Assembly (NCBI GenBank): GCA_963808725.1
Contig: CAWEGO010000002.1
Coordinates: 62,001-126,000, forward strand
DNA length: 64,000 nt
Direction of reading: 5' to 3'
DNA from: JAHFUA01 sp963808725
GTDB lineage: Bacteria > Acidobacteriota > Terriglobia > Terriglobales > Acidobacteriaceae
The position numbers were made by a program, and so were the translations under genes. Positions within the stretch are counted from its first letter, which is position 1. Each line of letters starts with the position of its first letter. Below the pieces are notes generated by a model. That model searched no databases and had not been told where the DNA came from. It was given only the letters and a program-made list of their open reading frames with translations. This document shows positions 8,851-17,110 of the stretch, in pieces.

Positions 8851-9157
8851 CGCCGACGCGCTCGAGTTCCTTGCCGGCCAGGGGATCACCCGCGTGGCGA
8901 TCACGCGCGGCGCGGCCCCCATCTCTTATCTGGATGAGGGTACGGCGGGCGAAATTCCTATTGAACAGGTTCATGCGGTTGACACTCTGGGCGCCGGCGA
9001 TATCTTTCACGGGGCCTTCTGTTACTCGGCCTGCCAGCCGGGACATGCCTTTGTGGACTCGCTGGCGTTTGCTGCCCGTGTTGCCACGTTCTCCTGCCAG
9101 TATCTGGGCACCCGTTTGTGGATGGATGCGTTTTATCGCGGACAAGCCCAGTCGTGA
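8851..9157 (+). pseudogene. 3' half of a PfkB-family sugar kinase
   Basis: Encodes the C-terminal part of a ribokinase/PfkB-type carbohydrate kinase: ALEFLAGQGITRVAITRGAA, then AVDTLGAGDIFHGAFCY with the GAGD anion-hole and catalytic Asp signature, ending RLWMDAFYRG. About 100 residues of a roughly 300-residue family remain. The open frame continues leftwards to 8444, but that part is antisense of the aminotransferase fragment and so is chimeric. The junction is at about 8850-8858. Confidence 0.8.
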
Positions 9158-9666
9158 TTCCTCTGCGTTCGTTAAGGGTTCGGTCACGTTCCCGGTCGAA
9201 GGCATGGACGGCGGTCCGTGCCCAAAAGGATCTGATTCTGGGCAAACAAAATGCCTAATTTCCGTCTCGCAATTTCAGATACTTACGAACACGGCTTCAA
9301 ATAGGTTTTTGGGCAGCGCACCGCCCCTCCACCCGGGCCCGTGATCCATGAGCAATCGGCAAACGATGTTGCCTCGCAAAATCATGTTCCACAAGCCGAC
9401 TTCTCGGTACCGATCTGGCGCGCTTCCCCGAAGCCGGTTTCTGGATAGTGTCTGTGTTGCCGACGATTCGGGGGTCAAGCGAAAGTTTTCGTCGGGCAAC
9501 CAGCATTGGCCGTGTGCGGATACCCTCGTTGCAAGATTTGTTTACCAGCCTGATCGCGGGATAGCAGCCGCCTCCAAACCTGTTTCCCCAGCCAAAAAAA
9601 TCTTTCCTGTCTGAACCCAAACATTGGTTTCAAACATCTGTTTGATCTAGAAGGAGGGAAGAAGCC
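9158..9666. other. Non-coding stretch before the VOC gene
   Basis: No supported gene in about 500 bases. Short open frames on both strands have no ribosome site and no family resemblance. The right end carries AAGGAGGGAAG, the ribosome site of the VOC gene. The stretch may be residue from the deletion that trimmed the PfkB gene. Confidence 0.5.
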
Positions 9667-10035
9667 ATGAATACCAGTTTGGAAGGTGTAAGCCTGCATG
9701 TCGCGGACGTGGAGAAGTCGGTCGCGTTCTATTCGAAGTTACCGGGTGCGCAGCTGATTCTGCATCACCCGGGTCAGTTCGCAAAGTTCAAGATCGGTGA
9801 CGGGCATGTGCAGGTCGTTGCAATCCCGGCCGAGGAGAAAAGCTTCCACATCGAGATGGACGCCCCAGACCTGCACGCGCTTTACGAAAACCTGAAGGCA
9901 GCCGGCATTGAGCCGGACGGACCGCCGACTAAGCGGTTCTTCGGCAGGACAAACTTCCGGGTACACGACCCGGACGGCAACATCTTGGAATTCGACACCG
10001 ACGATGCAGGGGCGCAGCACGGAGGTGCAGCATGA
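9667..10035 (+). CDS. VOC-superfamily (glyoxalase/dioxygenase-like) protein
   Basis: Single-domain vicinal-oxygen-chelate protein of 122 residues. The beta-alpha-beta-beta-beta plan is visible: SLHVADVEKSVAFYSK opens the first module and FRVHDPDGNILEFD closes the second, with His in the first strand and Glu in the last as possible metal ligands. Members include glyoxalases, bleomycin-resistance proteins and extradiol dioxygenases; the substrate is unknown. A very strong AAGGAGG site lies upstream. Its stop overlaps the start of the next gene (ATGA), so it is the first gene of a three-gene unit with a membrane protein and a TetR regulator. Confidence 0.88.
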   Translation: MNTSLEGVSLHVADVEKSVAFYSKLPGAQLILHHPGQFAKFKIGDGHVQVVAIPAEEKSFHIEMDAPDLHALYENLKAAGIEPDGPPTKRFFGRTNFRVHDPDGNILEFDTDDAGAQHGGAA

Positions 10036-10619
10036 CCTGGTACGCGGCAGTTTTGTTCAGTCATATAGCGGGCGCATTGTTTCTCTTCGCGGGTCTGGCG
10101 CTTGAATGGCTCGCCGTTAGTAACTCGCGGAGGATCTCGGGCCGCGTTCAGGCACACTTGTGGATCCGCCTGCTCAGATCAGCTCCCAAGTTCTACGTCC
10201 CCGCCATCGTTGTCGTCTTCTTTTCGGGCCGGTATCTGGCTTCGAAGGTTGACTGGGATCAAACCTGGATCCTGGCGGCACTCGCGGGTTTGGTGACCAT
10301 TGGTCTGATCTGGCTGATCTTCTCGCTGCCACGAGTTCGGGGCATTGAAAAAATTGCCAGCGACAATCCGAGTGAATTCTCGGCGGCTCTACGACAGCGC
10401 CTTAACAATCCGGTTTTACTCGCATCTGTCCGAATGCGCGTTGCCCTCGTATTCGGGATCCTTGTGCTGATGGTCACAAAGATCGACTCATCGCTGAGCC
10501 TGATCATCATGGCCGGCTCTGTAGGCGTGGGCACCCTGATGGCAGCTTCTTGTTGGTGGCGCCCAGCGATAAAACCGCATCGGCGCCCAACCACGTTGCG
10601 GTTCGATGAACGGGAGTAA
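10032..10619 (+). CDS. Integral membrane protein, function unknown
   Basis: A 195-residue protein with four to five hydrophobic helices (YAAVLFSHIAGALFLFAGLA, VPAIVVVFFSGRYL, ILAALAGLVTIGLIWLIFSL, VALVFGILVLMV, LIIMAGSVGVGTLMAA). The layout is reminiscent of DUF2269-type small membrane proteins, but I am not sure of the family. The start overlaps the stop of the VOC gene by four bases, showing translational coupling; the TetR gene follows within 25 bases. The three genes may form a regulated detoxification unit. Confidence 0.75.
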   Translation: MTWYAAVLFSHIAGALFLFAGLALEWLAVSNSRRISGRVQAHLWIRLLRSAPKFYVPAIVVVFFSGRYLASKVDWDQTWILAALAGLVTIGLIWLIFSLPRVRGIEKIASDNPSEFSAALRQRLNNPVLLASVRMRVALVFGILVLMVTKIDSSLSLIIMAGSVGVGTLMAASCWWRPAIKPHRRPTTLRFDERE

Positions 10620-10641
10620 CTGGCGAGGAGGTTGTCTAACC

Positions 10642-11319
10642 ATGAGGACGGATCAGAGTTCGGCGGATACGCGACAGAAGCTCATTGAAGCGGCTGGCCA
10701 GGTGTTTGCGAAAGTAGGTTTCGAGGCCGCTACCGTGCGTGAGATCTGCGCGCGAGCCGGGGCGAATGTCGCGGCCGTGAACTATCACTTCGGCGACAAG
10801 TTGGGCCTGTATACGGAAGTCCTGAAGTCTTCGATGATGGCACAACAGGAATCCGCGATGCATCGAAGCATCGCGCATCCTTCCGACGCGCGCGCGGCCC
10901 TTCGTGCGCTGGTCTATGCATGGCTCGAAAGGGCGCGCGAGGGCGGCAAGTCCTCTTGGTTCGCCCGCATCATGGCACACGAGATGTCTAATCCCACGCC
11001 GGCGCTCCATCGAGTCGCCCAGGCGATGGCGCCCAATTACCAGCGCTTCTGCGCTGTAGTCGGCGACTTGATCGGACGCAGCGCAAACGACCCACAGACG
11101 CGCATGTGCGTCCACAGTGTGGTCGGGCAGGTCCTGCAGTACGTGCAATCGCGACCGATGCTAGAGCGGTTGTGGCCCGACTTGGACCTCGACAACGAAG
11201 AGCAGCGCCGCATCATTGCCGCTCACATTGTGGAATTTTCGCTCGGTGGCATGGAACGCATTTCGCGGCAGACACCCAAGCAGCGCAAGACAAGACAGAC
11301 ACCGCGGGACGCACCCTGA
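10642..11319 (+). CDS. TetR-family repressor (CecR/DUF1956-like)
   Basis: Helix-turn-helix repressor. The N-terminal TetR domain is clear (TRQKLIEAAGQVFAKVGFEA, then ICARAGANVAAVNYHFGDK). The C-terminal domain with FARIMAHEMSNPTPAL and VVGQVLQY resembles CecR (YbiH) type regulators. The ATG at 10642 is preceded by GAGGAGG at 10624-10630, favouring this start over the upstream in-frame codon at 10606. It sits directly behind the VOC and membrane protein genes and probably autoregulates them; the ligand is unknown. Confidence 0.88.
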   Translation: MRTDQSSADTRQKLIEAAGQVFAKVGFEAATVREICARAGANVAAVNYHFGDKLGLYTEVLKSSMMAQQESAMHRSIAHPSDARAALRALVYAWLERAREGGKSSWFARIMAHEMSNPTPALHRVAQAMAPNYQRFCAVVGDLIGRSANDPQTRMCVHSVVGQVLQYVQSRPMLERLWPDLDLDNEEQRRIIAAHIVEFSLGGMERISRQTPKQRKTRQTPRDAP

Positions 11320-11374
11320 CGTAGAGCAGCCTTTGTGGCGATTTTAGCAGTTCAGGCCACTTGTAAAATCAGCA

Positions 11375-11426
11375 GCTTGCATGGAATCAACAAGCCCGAT
11401 GAGTTCGATTCTCACCCGCGCCTCCA
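11375..11426 (+). other. tRNA/tmRNA 3'-end-like sequence
   Basis: GCTTG and CAAGC can pair around an 11-base loop, followed by a T-arm-like TGAG-TTCGATT-CTCA and then CCCGCGCCTCCA, which looks like an acceptor 3' strand ending in CCA. No matching 5' acceptor strand (GGCGCGG) is present upstream. It is therefore at most a 3' fragment of a tRNA or, more likely, tmRNA, as left behind at integration sites. It could be coincidence. Confidence 0.35.
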
Positions 11427-11466
11427 GCCTCCCAAATAGCACCTGCCAGGTTCCCGCCGGCGCAAG

Positions 11467-11500
11467 AAAAAAGGAGTGGACATGTTTGCATGCCCACTCC
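11467..11500 (-). terminator. Rho-independent terminator of the YncE-phosphoesterase gene
   Basis: Read on the minus strand, GGAGTGGGCATG and CATGTCCACTCC form a near-perfect 12-base stem with a CAAA loop, followed by TTTTTTCTT. It starts 20 bases after the stop codon of the gene at 11521-14478, so it is its natural terminator. Confidence 0.85.
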
Positions 11501-11520
11501 CAAGGGTGATGCGGCCGATT

Positions 11521-14478
11521 CTAGTCGCTGCCGGCGGAACGACCTGTCGGCAGGGACGCCGATCCTTCGCTTGACGCCGCCGCTGACGCTTTCTCATTCA
11601 AACGATAGCGCTCGAGCAGTTGCTGGCGATTTGACCGCAGATCGAGGCCACTGCGGAAGGATGGATAGGGCTTGGATCCCATCAGACCCTCCCAGAGAAT
11701 GTGATTGTAGCGGCCGGAATCGATGCGATCTTCCGCCGAGAAATCCATTCCCTGGGTGGCTTTCGCCCAATACGCCGCATTGTGGGTCGGAAAGAGGATG
11801 TGATGTCCGGCCGCCATCGCTGGCAGCGGCAGTGTGGTGGTGTAGAGGTAATCCGACGGGACTGCCGTGAAGGTCCAGTCTTTTTGTTTGGTATCGAACG
11901 CATCCGCCATGGGCACGGCCAAGGCATCGTTCAGGTTGGAGTGGCCTGTGCCGAGAATGTCTTCCATCGTTCGGTACATGCTCAGAGTGTTATACGACGT
12001 GGAAACTACCGCAGAATGCTTCACGTACGGTCCCACGACAAAGGCGATGCTGCGGTGCGCATCCACGTGGTCTCCGCCGTCCTGCGCATCGTCCTCGATA
12101 ACAAAGATCAGCGTGTCGTGCTTGTAGCGGCTGTTGGCGATCGTCTGCACCACCAGCCCGACGGCATAATCATTGTCCGCCTGGTCCAGTTCGGGCGTAT
12201 TGATTCCGTCCAGAGCTATGCTGTAGTTGCCGGTGTGGTCATGCTCCAGCCGCAGCAGAGTCAGATTGGGGAGCCCGCCGTTGGCGTACATGGTGTTGAA
12301 CTCCCGTTGCCACTCCGTAAACCGGTAGTAGTCCGGGAAGGTCTGGTCGAATCCCCGGAAGTAAGGATCTGTGTAGGGTTGTAAGACCGGGCTCGTGCAA
12401 TAGGCCACTATGGTCGGCGGAACTGTGGTCGCCGGGCTGGTGGCTTCCGGAATGCTCAAGCTGGTGTATGGCGCCGGCAGGTTGTAGCGCGACTCGTCGA
12501 TAAAAAACCCATAGTTACGCAGGGTCAACCCAGCACGCAGAGCCGCGTCCCAGAGGAATCCGGCGCCTTCCTGGCCCTTGGGACCGTCGGGCGCCGCAAC
12601 ATCAGCCGTGCCCGGCAGCACATCAGGATCGTCCGGAGTCAGGGGGTCAGCCGCCAGCCGTTCGGCCAGCGTGGGGTAGGCGACATTGACGTTGCGGTTG
12701 GTGCCTTCTGAGTCATAGCTCAGACCGCGTCCCGCATACTCCACCGAGGTTTGCCGTTCGACCACGTCGGTGGCATGGGCTGAGGTAGACCACGGCCAGC
12801 CGTCCATGCTGACCTCGCTGGTATCGTAGAAGGTGTCGAGGTCTACGAACTGGCTGGCGAGGTTGTGCAGATTGGGCGTAATGGCCTGCCCGAACTGCGT
12901 GATGTCCGGGTCGCCGTTGCCAACCTCCAGATCTCCCAGGATCTGGTCGTAGGTGCGGTTCTCCTTGATGATGTAAATGATGTGGTGAATATGCTGCCGC
13001 AGGAACGCCATCTTGTCCGCGTCTTCGTCACGGAGTTTACGGCCGAAGTGATTGTTGTCGGCCACTTGCTCCGTCAGGCGCGCCAGCTCCCCCTGCGTTG
13101 GAGTCGGGAAGCTCTGCAATCCCGCCTTGATCAGTTGCAGATCGTACTGATTACTCCCATTGCACTGCGCTGCCAGCGTCGCGCTTTCCCCGCCGGAGTG
13201 GCAGTAGCCCGGGTTCGGTCCCGTTGGTGATTTGTCGTTCACCACGTACATGTGACTGCCGTCCGCACTGAGGCTGACCGAGTTCGGATACCAGCCGGTG
13301 GGAATCAGACCAATCACGCGGTTTTGCCCTAGATCCACCACCGCTACGTCATTCATCACGCCGTTGGTCACATACAGCAGCTTTTCGTCCCGTGAGAGCG
13401 TGACGCTGTTGGTGTTGTTCCCCTTGAACTTCCCTTCTGAACGCTGAAGCAGACCCCGCGGTGCGGTCACAGGGATGTTGTCCACAAGCTGGTTGGTGGC
13501 CGTCGAGATCACGCCAACCGAATCGGTGTTGTCCTGGGCCACAAACAAGGTGGATTGACTGCCGTTGAGAACCATCTTGTTCGGCTGGCCGGGTACTTTG
13601 ATCCGCGACAGCACGACCGGCGTGCTCCCCTGAATGTTGACCACGTCAATCTCGCGGTCGCGAAGGCTCGAGACATAAGCAGTGCCGTTGCCTTCGATCG
13701 CCACCCAGAACGGATACTCACCCCCCGGAACGCCGGAGTTGGCCGGGTTGATCTTCCCAGGGCGCAGGTCGAGTTCGGAGGCCAAGCTCCAGCCACTCGC
13801 AGATTTCGTGAGTATGCTGATGGAGTCGTTGTAATAATTCGCGACCACCAGTTTGGTACCGTCTTGAGTGATAGCAATTCCGGCAGCCTGCGGCGCTACC
13901 TGAAGCCCCACACCACCAAGCGAGACCGGTGGCGTGGCTTTTGCAAGGTGGCCGAGCGCTATCGGGCTGCCCGCCTGCTCCGACCAGGAGCCACTCACGA
14001 GGGCAAAGATGTGAACGTTGTCGTCCACGCCGCCGGAAACGTAGAAAGCCGTCCCGGAAGGGTCGAATGCAATCCCGTAATAGGTGTTGTTGACCGGGAT
14101 CACCTGTTTCTGGATGGGATTTTTGTTGGAGATGTCGTAGACGAAGACAAACTGGGTCGAATCGGCCGTATTCTCCGATCCCTCGTTACTTCCCGCGGCA
14201 TACTTGACCAGGTTGTATCCGCAGGTGAGGACCAGAAGCGTCTTTCCGTCCGGGCTCACCACGGTGCTCGCCGCCTGCCCGGCGAGGTATTCAGGATTGT
14301 CGCTCAAACCCGGATTGAGCGGTTGGAAACTCGCGCCACGCGGGGCGAGAGGAGTAATTTGCTGGCCAGTGTTGGGCAGCACCTGCACCTGGCCCAGCAG
14401 GGTTGAAGCAATCAGAGCGACCGCAAGCACACCGACGCCCCGTGCGTGCTTCACAAAACTTTTCGGTTTCATGCCCAT
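11521..14478 (-). CDS. Bifunctional YncE-like beta-propeller / phosphoesterase protein
   Basis: Secreted protein of 985 residues. A signal sequence (VGVLAVALIASTLLGQVQ) is followed by an N-terminal YncE-type seven-bladed propeller (about 40-450) with blade motifs such as VVSPDGKTLLVLTCGYN and SLSADGSHMYVVNDKS. The C-terminal half is an alkaline-phosphatase-superfamily phosphoesterase domain: IIYIIKENRTYDQILGD, then TLLRLEHDHTG and FVIEDDAQDGGDHVDAHRS, which hold metal-ligand Asp/His residues. Probably hydrolyses phosphate esters or phospholipids outside the cytoplasm. It has its own terminator and faces the phospholipase C-like gene at 14909 divergently across about 430 bases, suggesting a shared control region. 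Confidence 0.9.
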   Translation of the reverse strand: MGMKPKSFVKHARGVGVLAVALIASTLLGQVQVLPNTGQQITPLAPRGASFQPLNPGLSDNPEYLAGQAASTVVSPDGKTLLVLTCGYNLVKYAAGSNEGSENTADSTQFVFVYDISNKNPIQKQVIPVNNTYYGIAFDPSGTAFYVSGGVDDNVHIFALVSGSWSEQAGSPIALGHLAKATPPVSLGGVGLQVAPQAAGIAITQDGTKLVVANYYNDSISILTKSASGWSLASELDLRPGKINPANSGVPGGEYPFWVAIEGNGTAYVSSLRDREIDVVNIQGSTPVVLSRIKVPGQPNKMVLNGSQSTLFVAQDNTDSVGVISTATNQLVDNIPVTAPRGLLQRSEGKFKGNNTNSVTLSRDEKLLYVTNGVMNDVAVVDLGQNRVIGLIPTGWYPNSVSLSADGSHMYVVNDKSPTGPNPGYCHSGGESATLAAQCNGSNQYDLQLIKAGLQSFPTPTQGELARLTEQVADNNHFGRKLRDEDADKMAFLRQHIHHIIYIIKENRTYDQILGDLEVGNGDPDITQFGQAITPNLHNLASQFVDLDTFYDTSEVSMDGWPWSTSAHATDVVERQTSVEYAGRGLSYDSEGTNRNVNVAYPTLAERLAADPLTPDDPDVLPGTADVAAPDGPKGQEGAGFLWDAALRAGLTLRNYGFFIDESRYNLPAPYTSLSIPEATSPATTVPPTIVAYCTSPVLQPYTDPYFRGFDQTFPDYYRFTEWQREFNTMYANGGLPNLTLLRLEHDHTGNYSIALDGINTPELDQADNDYAVGLVVQTIANSRYKHDTLIFVIEDDAQDGGDHVDAHRSIAFVVGPYVKHSAVVSTSYNTLSMYRTMEDILGTGHSNLNDALAVPMADAFDTKQKDWTFTAVPSDYLYTTTLPLPAMAAGHHILFPTHNAAYWAKATQGMDFSAEDRIDSGRYNHILWEGLMGSKPYPSFRSGLDLRSNRQQLLERYRLNEKASAAASSEGSASLPTGRSAGSD

Positions 14479-14908
14479 CCTCCAAATTCTCTTTTGTAAT
14501 TCGGTGTAGGTCTCAGCAATGCGCCATGAGCTGCGCTCGCGGACACATGCTTACTGAAGTGAAGGGGCCTTGGGGGAGCAACCGCGCGCTGCGCGACTGA
14601 GAAGACGCGCCCGCGCAACGGTGGCAAGTAGGCCAGCTCAGAATTAACGAATGATGATGGTGGGGTGAAAGTTCCGTGAAGAAACGCGATTTAGCTGAGG
14701 ACTTTGCTTCAGAAGAGAACGTCTCTTCACAGACTTGGCTTGTGGGAAATCAAGACGCCTTTTCACACAGTTTTCACCGATTGTTCATCGCTTAGAAACA
14801 CCGCAAGTAAAGACTTCGCTGCGGTTCAGATTAGGGATTGGCCCGGCTCTCGCAATACTTCCCCCAAGGAACTCGTCAGTACAACCCACCACTAGTTGAG
14901 GAGGATCC
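14479..14908. other. Divergent control region between two phosphoesterase genes
   Basis: About 430 bases without a supported gene separating divergently transcribed phosphoesterase genes. It should contain both promoters. GAGGAGGATCC precedes the ATG at 14909. TTTTCACACAGTTTTCACCG at 14759-14778 is a short direct repetition (TTTTCACA/TTTTCACC). I could not identify a recognised operator such as a Pho box. Confidence 0.45.
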
Positions 14909-16948
14909 ATGCGCCATACCGCCATCGAGCGACTGTTCGCAGGCTTGCTTGCTTCTTTGCTGCTACCCGGCGTGCTCTTGTACGCGCAAGACAACGGGAA
15001 GAGTTTTCAAGCGCAGGTGAAGAAATATCACATTTCCGACCGCCATGAACCCCGGATGTCGCGGGAAGATCTCATCCGGCACCTTCGTGAGAAGGTCCAG
15101 TACGTGTTCGTGCTCTACCAGGAGAACCGGTCGTTCGATTCCTACTTCGGAACGTTCCCCGGCGCGGAGGGGATCTTCAGTCACGCCGCGGCCCAGACTC
15201 CAGGTTTCACCCAGCAATTGGTCAACACTGACGGCAGCGTGACTACCATTCAGCCTTTCCGTATCGGCCCCAAGGACGTGTGCCCGCATTCCGTTGCCAC
15301 GGTCGGCGGCGTGACCAGCGCAGCGCCATGCTACGCGGCTGATACTGACGATATGGACCATTCGCACGGGCGCATCGTTCTCAAGATGGACATCCAGAGT
15401 GGCGTCCCGCAGATGGACAAGTTCGCCGTCACCGAGGAACTCAAGGCGAGCCCGTCAGGAAATCCCAGTCTGAAGGCGAAGCAGATGGGCGAACTATCCA
15501 TGGCCTACGAAGACTGCGACACCGTCCCGCTGCTCTGGGAATACGCCGACAAGTTCGTACTGTTTGACCACATCTTCCAAACCCTGACCGGACCCTCGAC
15601 GCCGGGGAATCTCGCGATCATCGGCGCCCAGAGTGGCGAGACACAATGGGCGCTCCACCCCAACGAGGGCTTTCCCGAAATTGCGGGAACTCCCCCGCAG
15701 CCAGGGGTTGGGGTTCCAGTCCTAAATGACGATGATCCCTTCTGGGGATCGCAAGCTGACACAACCGCGCCGCCCGCCAGAATGCCTGTCGAACAGTACA
15801 CCGGCTGCCCATCGACTACTCCAGAGTGTTCTCCCAATCCCGGGACCGCCACGCCGCAGCTCAACCTGACCTTCGCCACCATTCCGCTGACGCTGGAGGG
15901 TCGGCATCTGAAGGAGGTTGTCGAATCAGATGCGAATCCCTCCGAAGATCTGGCAGACGTGCAGGACGACGTAGAATTCATCTCGAAGCTTCACCAAGAA
16001 AAGGTATCCTTCGGCTGGTATCAGGAGGGATACGATGTGGAGCCCACCGACCAGGGTCCGCCGACCGCCGATGGAACCCACGCGTCGTACGTCACGCACC
16101 ACAATGGGCCACAGTATTTCGGCTACATCTCCAATAACTCGGCCATGCGCAGCCAACTTCACGGACTCGAGGACTTCTTCGACGCCCTCGACCAGAAGAC
16201 GCTCCCGAAAGAGGGTGGCGTCTTTTTTGTCAAGGGTGGGTTCCAGAACCTCTTTGGTCTGAAGCCGGTCGATCTCGATTCCAAGGTACAAACGAACTTT
16301 CCGGGCGACGACGACCATCCCGGCTATTCGGACGCTCAAATCAGCGAAGCCATGGTTGCCGAGGCTATCAACGCGATTGCCGCAAGCCCGTATTGGAAGC
16401 ACAGCGCGATCATCGTGACCTGGGACGATTCTGAGGGCGACTATGACCATGTTCCGCCTCCGCTCCGTACCTTCGGTCCGGATGGGCTGGTGGTCACCGA
16501 CGGGCCTCGGGTTCCACTTCTGCTGATCTCTCCCTATGCGCGCACAGGCCACATTGCGCACGCACCGGGAAGCCAGTCCTCGGTGGTGAAGTTCGTTGAC
16601 GCTGTGTTCGGGCTGCCGCCGCTGGCGCTGCTGCCCGATGAATTGAACGCACGCAAACTGGGCGAAGTGGAGTTCGGGCAAAAGGATCTGGGACCGGAAG
16701 ATGCGCTCACCGAGGGGATCACAGATCTGCTCGATGCCTTTAGTCCGTCGCGATTGACGGGAAAGGCGGATCGGTTGCCGGCGTCTTATGTGACGGTTCC
16801 GGATTCACTGATCGTGAATTTGCCCGGTACCCCGGGCGGCAGTAACGGCTGTTCGGACCTGGGAATCACCACCACCGATCGCCAGTTGGGCATCACGAAT
16901 ACGGTGCCTGCTGACTTCAATCCGCGGCCATCGACCAATCCCAATTGA
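14909..16948 (+). CDS. Secreted phosphoesterase, phospholipase C/acid phosphatase type
   Basis: Phosphoesterase-family enzyme (PF04185 type, which includes bacterial phospholipase C and AcpA-like acid phosphatases), 679 residues. A signal peptide (AGLLASLLLPGVLLYAQ) is followed by the hallmark VQYVFVLYQENRSFDSYFG, then MDHSHGRIVLKMD, a region with FDHIFQTLTGPSTPGNLAII, and the distal metal site IIVTWDDSEGDYDHVPPP with RVPLLLISPYARTGHIAH. These match the family's metal and nucleophile segments in order. Likely releases phosphate or headgroups from phospholipids in the periplasm or outside. It precedes a TonB receptor on the same strand, consistent with uptake of a released product. A GAGGAGG ribosome site lies upstream. 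Confidence 0.92.
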   Translation: MRHTAIERLFAGLLASLLLPGVLLYAQDNGKSFQAQVKKYHISDRHEPRMSREDLIRHLREKVQYVFVLYQENRSFDSYFGTFPGAEGIFSHAAAQTPGFTQQLVNTDGSVTTIQPFRIGPKDVCPHSVATVGGVTSAAPCYAADTDDMDHSHGRIVLKMDIQSGVPQMDKFAVTEELKASPSGNPSLKAKQMGELSMAYEDCDTVPLLWEYADKFVLFDHIFQTLTGPSTPGNLAIIGAQSGETQWALHPNEGFPEIAGTPPQPGVGVPVLNDDDPFWGSQADTTAPPARMPVEQYTGCPSTTPECSPNPGTATPQLNLTFATIPLTLEGRHLKEVVESDANPSEDLADVQDDVEFISKLHQEKVSFGWYQEGYDVEPTDQGPPTADGTHASYVTHHNGPQYFGYISNNSAMRSQLHGLEDFFDALDQKTLPKEGGVFFVKGGFQNLFGLKPVDLDSKVQTNFPGDDDHPGYSDAQISEAMVAEAINAIAASPYWKHSAIIVTWDDSEGDYDHVPPPLRTFGPDGLVVTDGPRVPLLLISPYARTGHIAHAPGSQSSVVKFVDAVFGLPPLALLPDELNARKLGEVEFGQKDLGPEDALTEGITDLLDAFSPSRLTGKADRLPASYVTVPDSLIVNLPGTPGGSNGCSDLGITTTDRQLGITNTVPADFNPRPSTNPN

Positions 16949-16972
16949 TCGAGGGCAAATAAGCCTGAGCAC

Positions 16973-17002
16973 GGGTCCGTTCCGGATGGCCGGGACGGAC
17001 CC
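16973..17002 (+). terminator. Possible terminator hairpin after the phosphoesterase gene
   Basis: GGGTCCGT-T-CCGG, loop ATGG, CCGG-G-ACGGACCC forms a stable 13-base stem 25 bases after the stop codon. No convincing T run follows, so it may be a weak or factor-assisted terminator or an mRNA-stabilising hairpin between the phosphoesterase and the TonB receptor genes. Confidence 0.45.
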
Positions 17003-17110
17003 ATTCCGGCTTTGCGAGCGAGCGACAGCGGCCGCTATGACGATCAGTAGGAGAATCTCTCGCAGGCCAGCCTCTAACTCGAACAGTTATGGGCTTAGTC
17101 AAGCAGGGCC

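Noticed and set aside
13555..14406. Plus-strand open frame of 283 codons
   Set aside because: Antisense shadow of the YncE-phosphoesterase gene, with Arg/Asp-rich composition and no family resemblance.
14759..14778. Direct repeat TTTTCACA/TTTTCACC as a Pho box
   Set aside because: The unit and spacing do not match the known Pho box (CTGTCAT, 11-base period), so no regulator is assigned.
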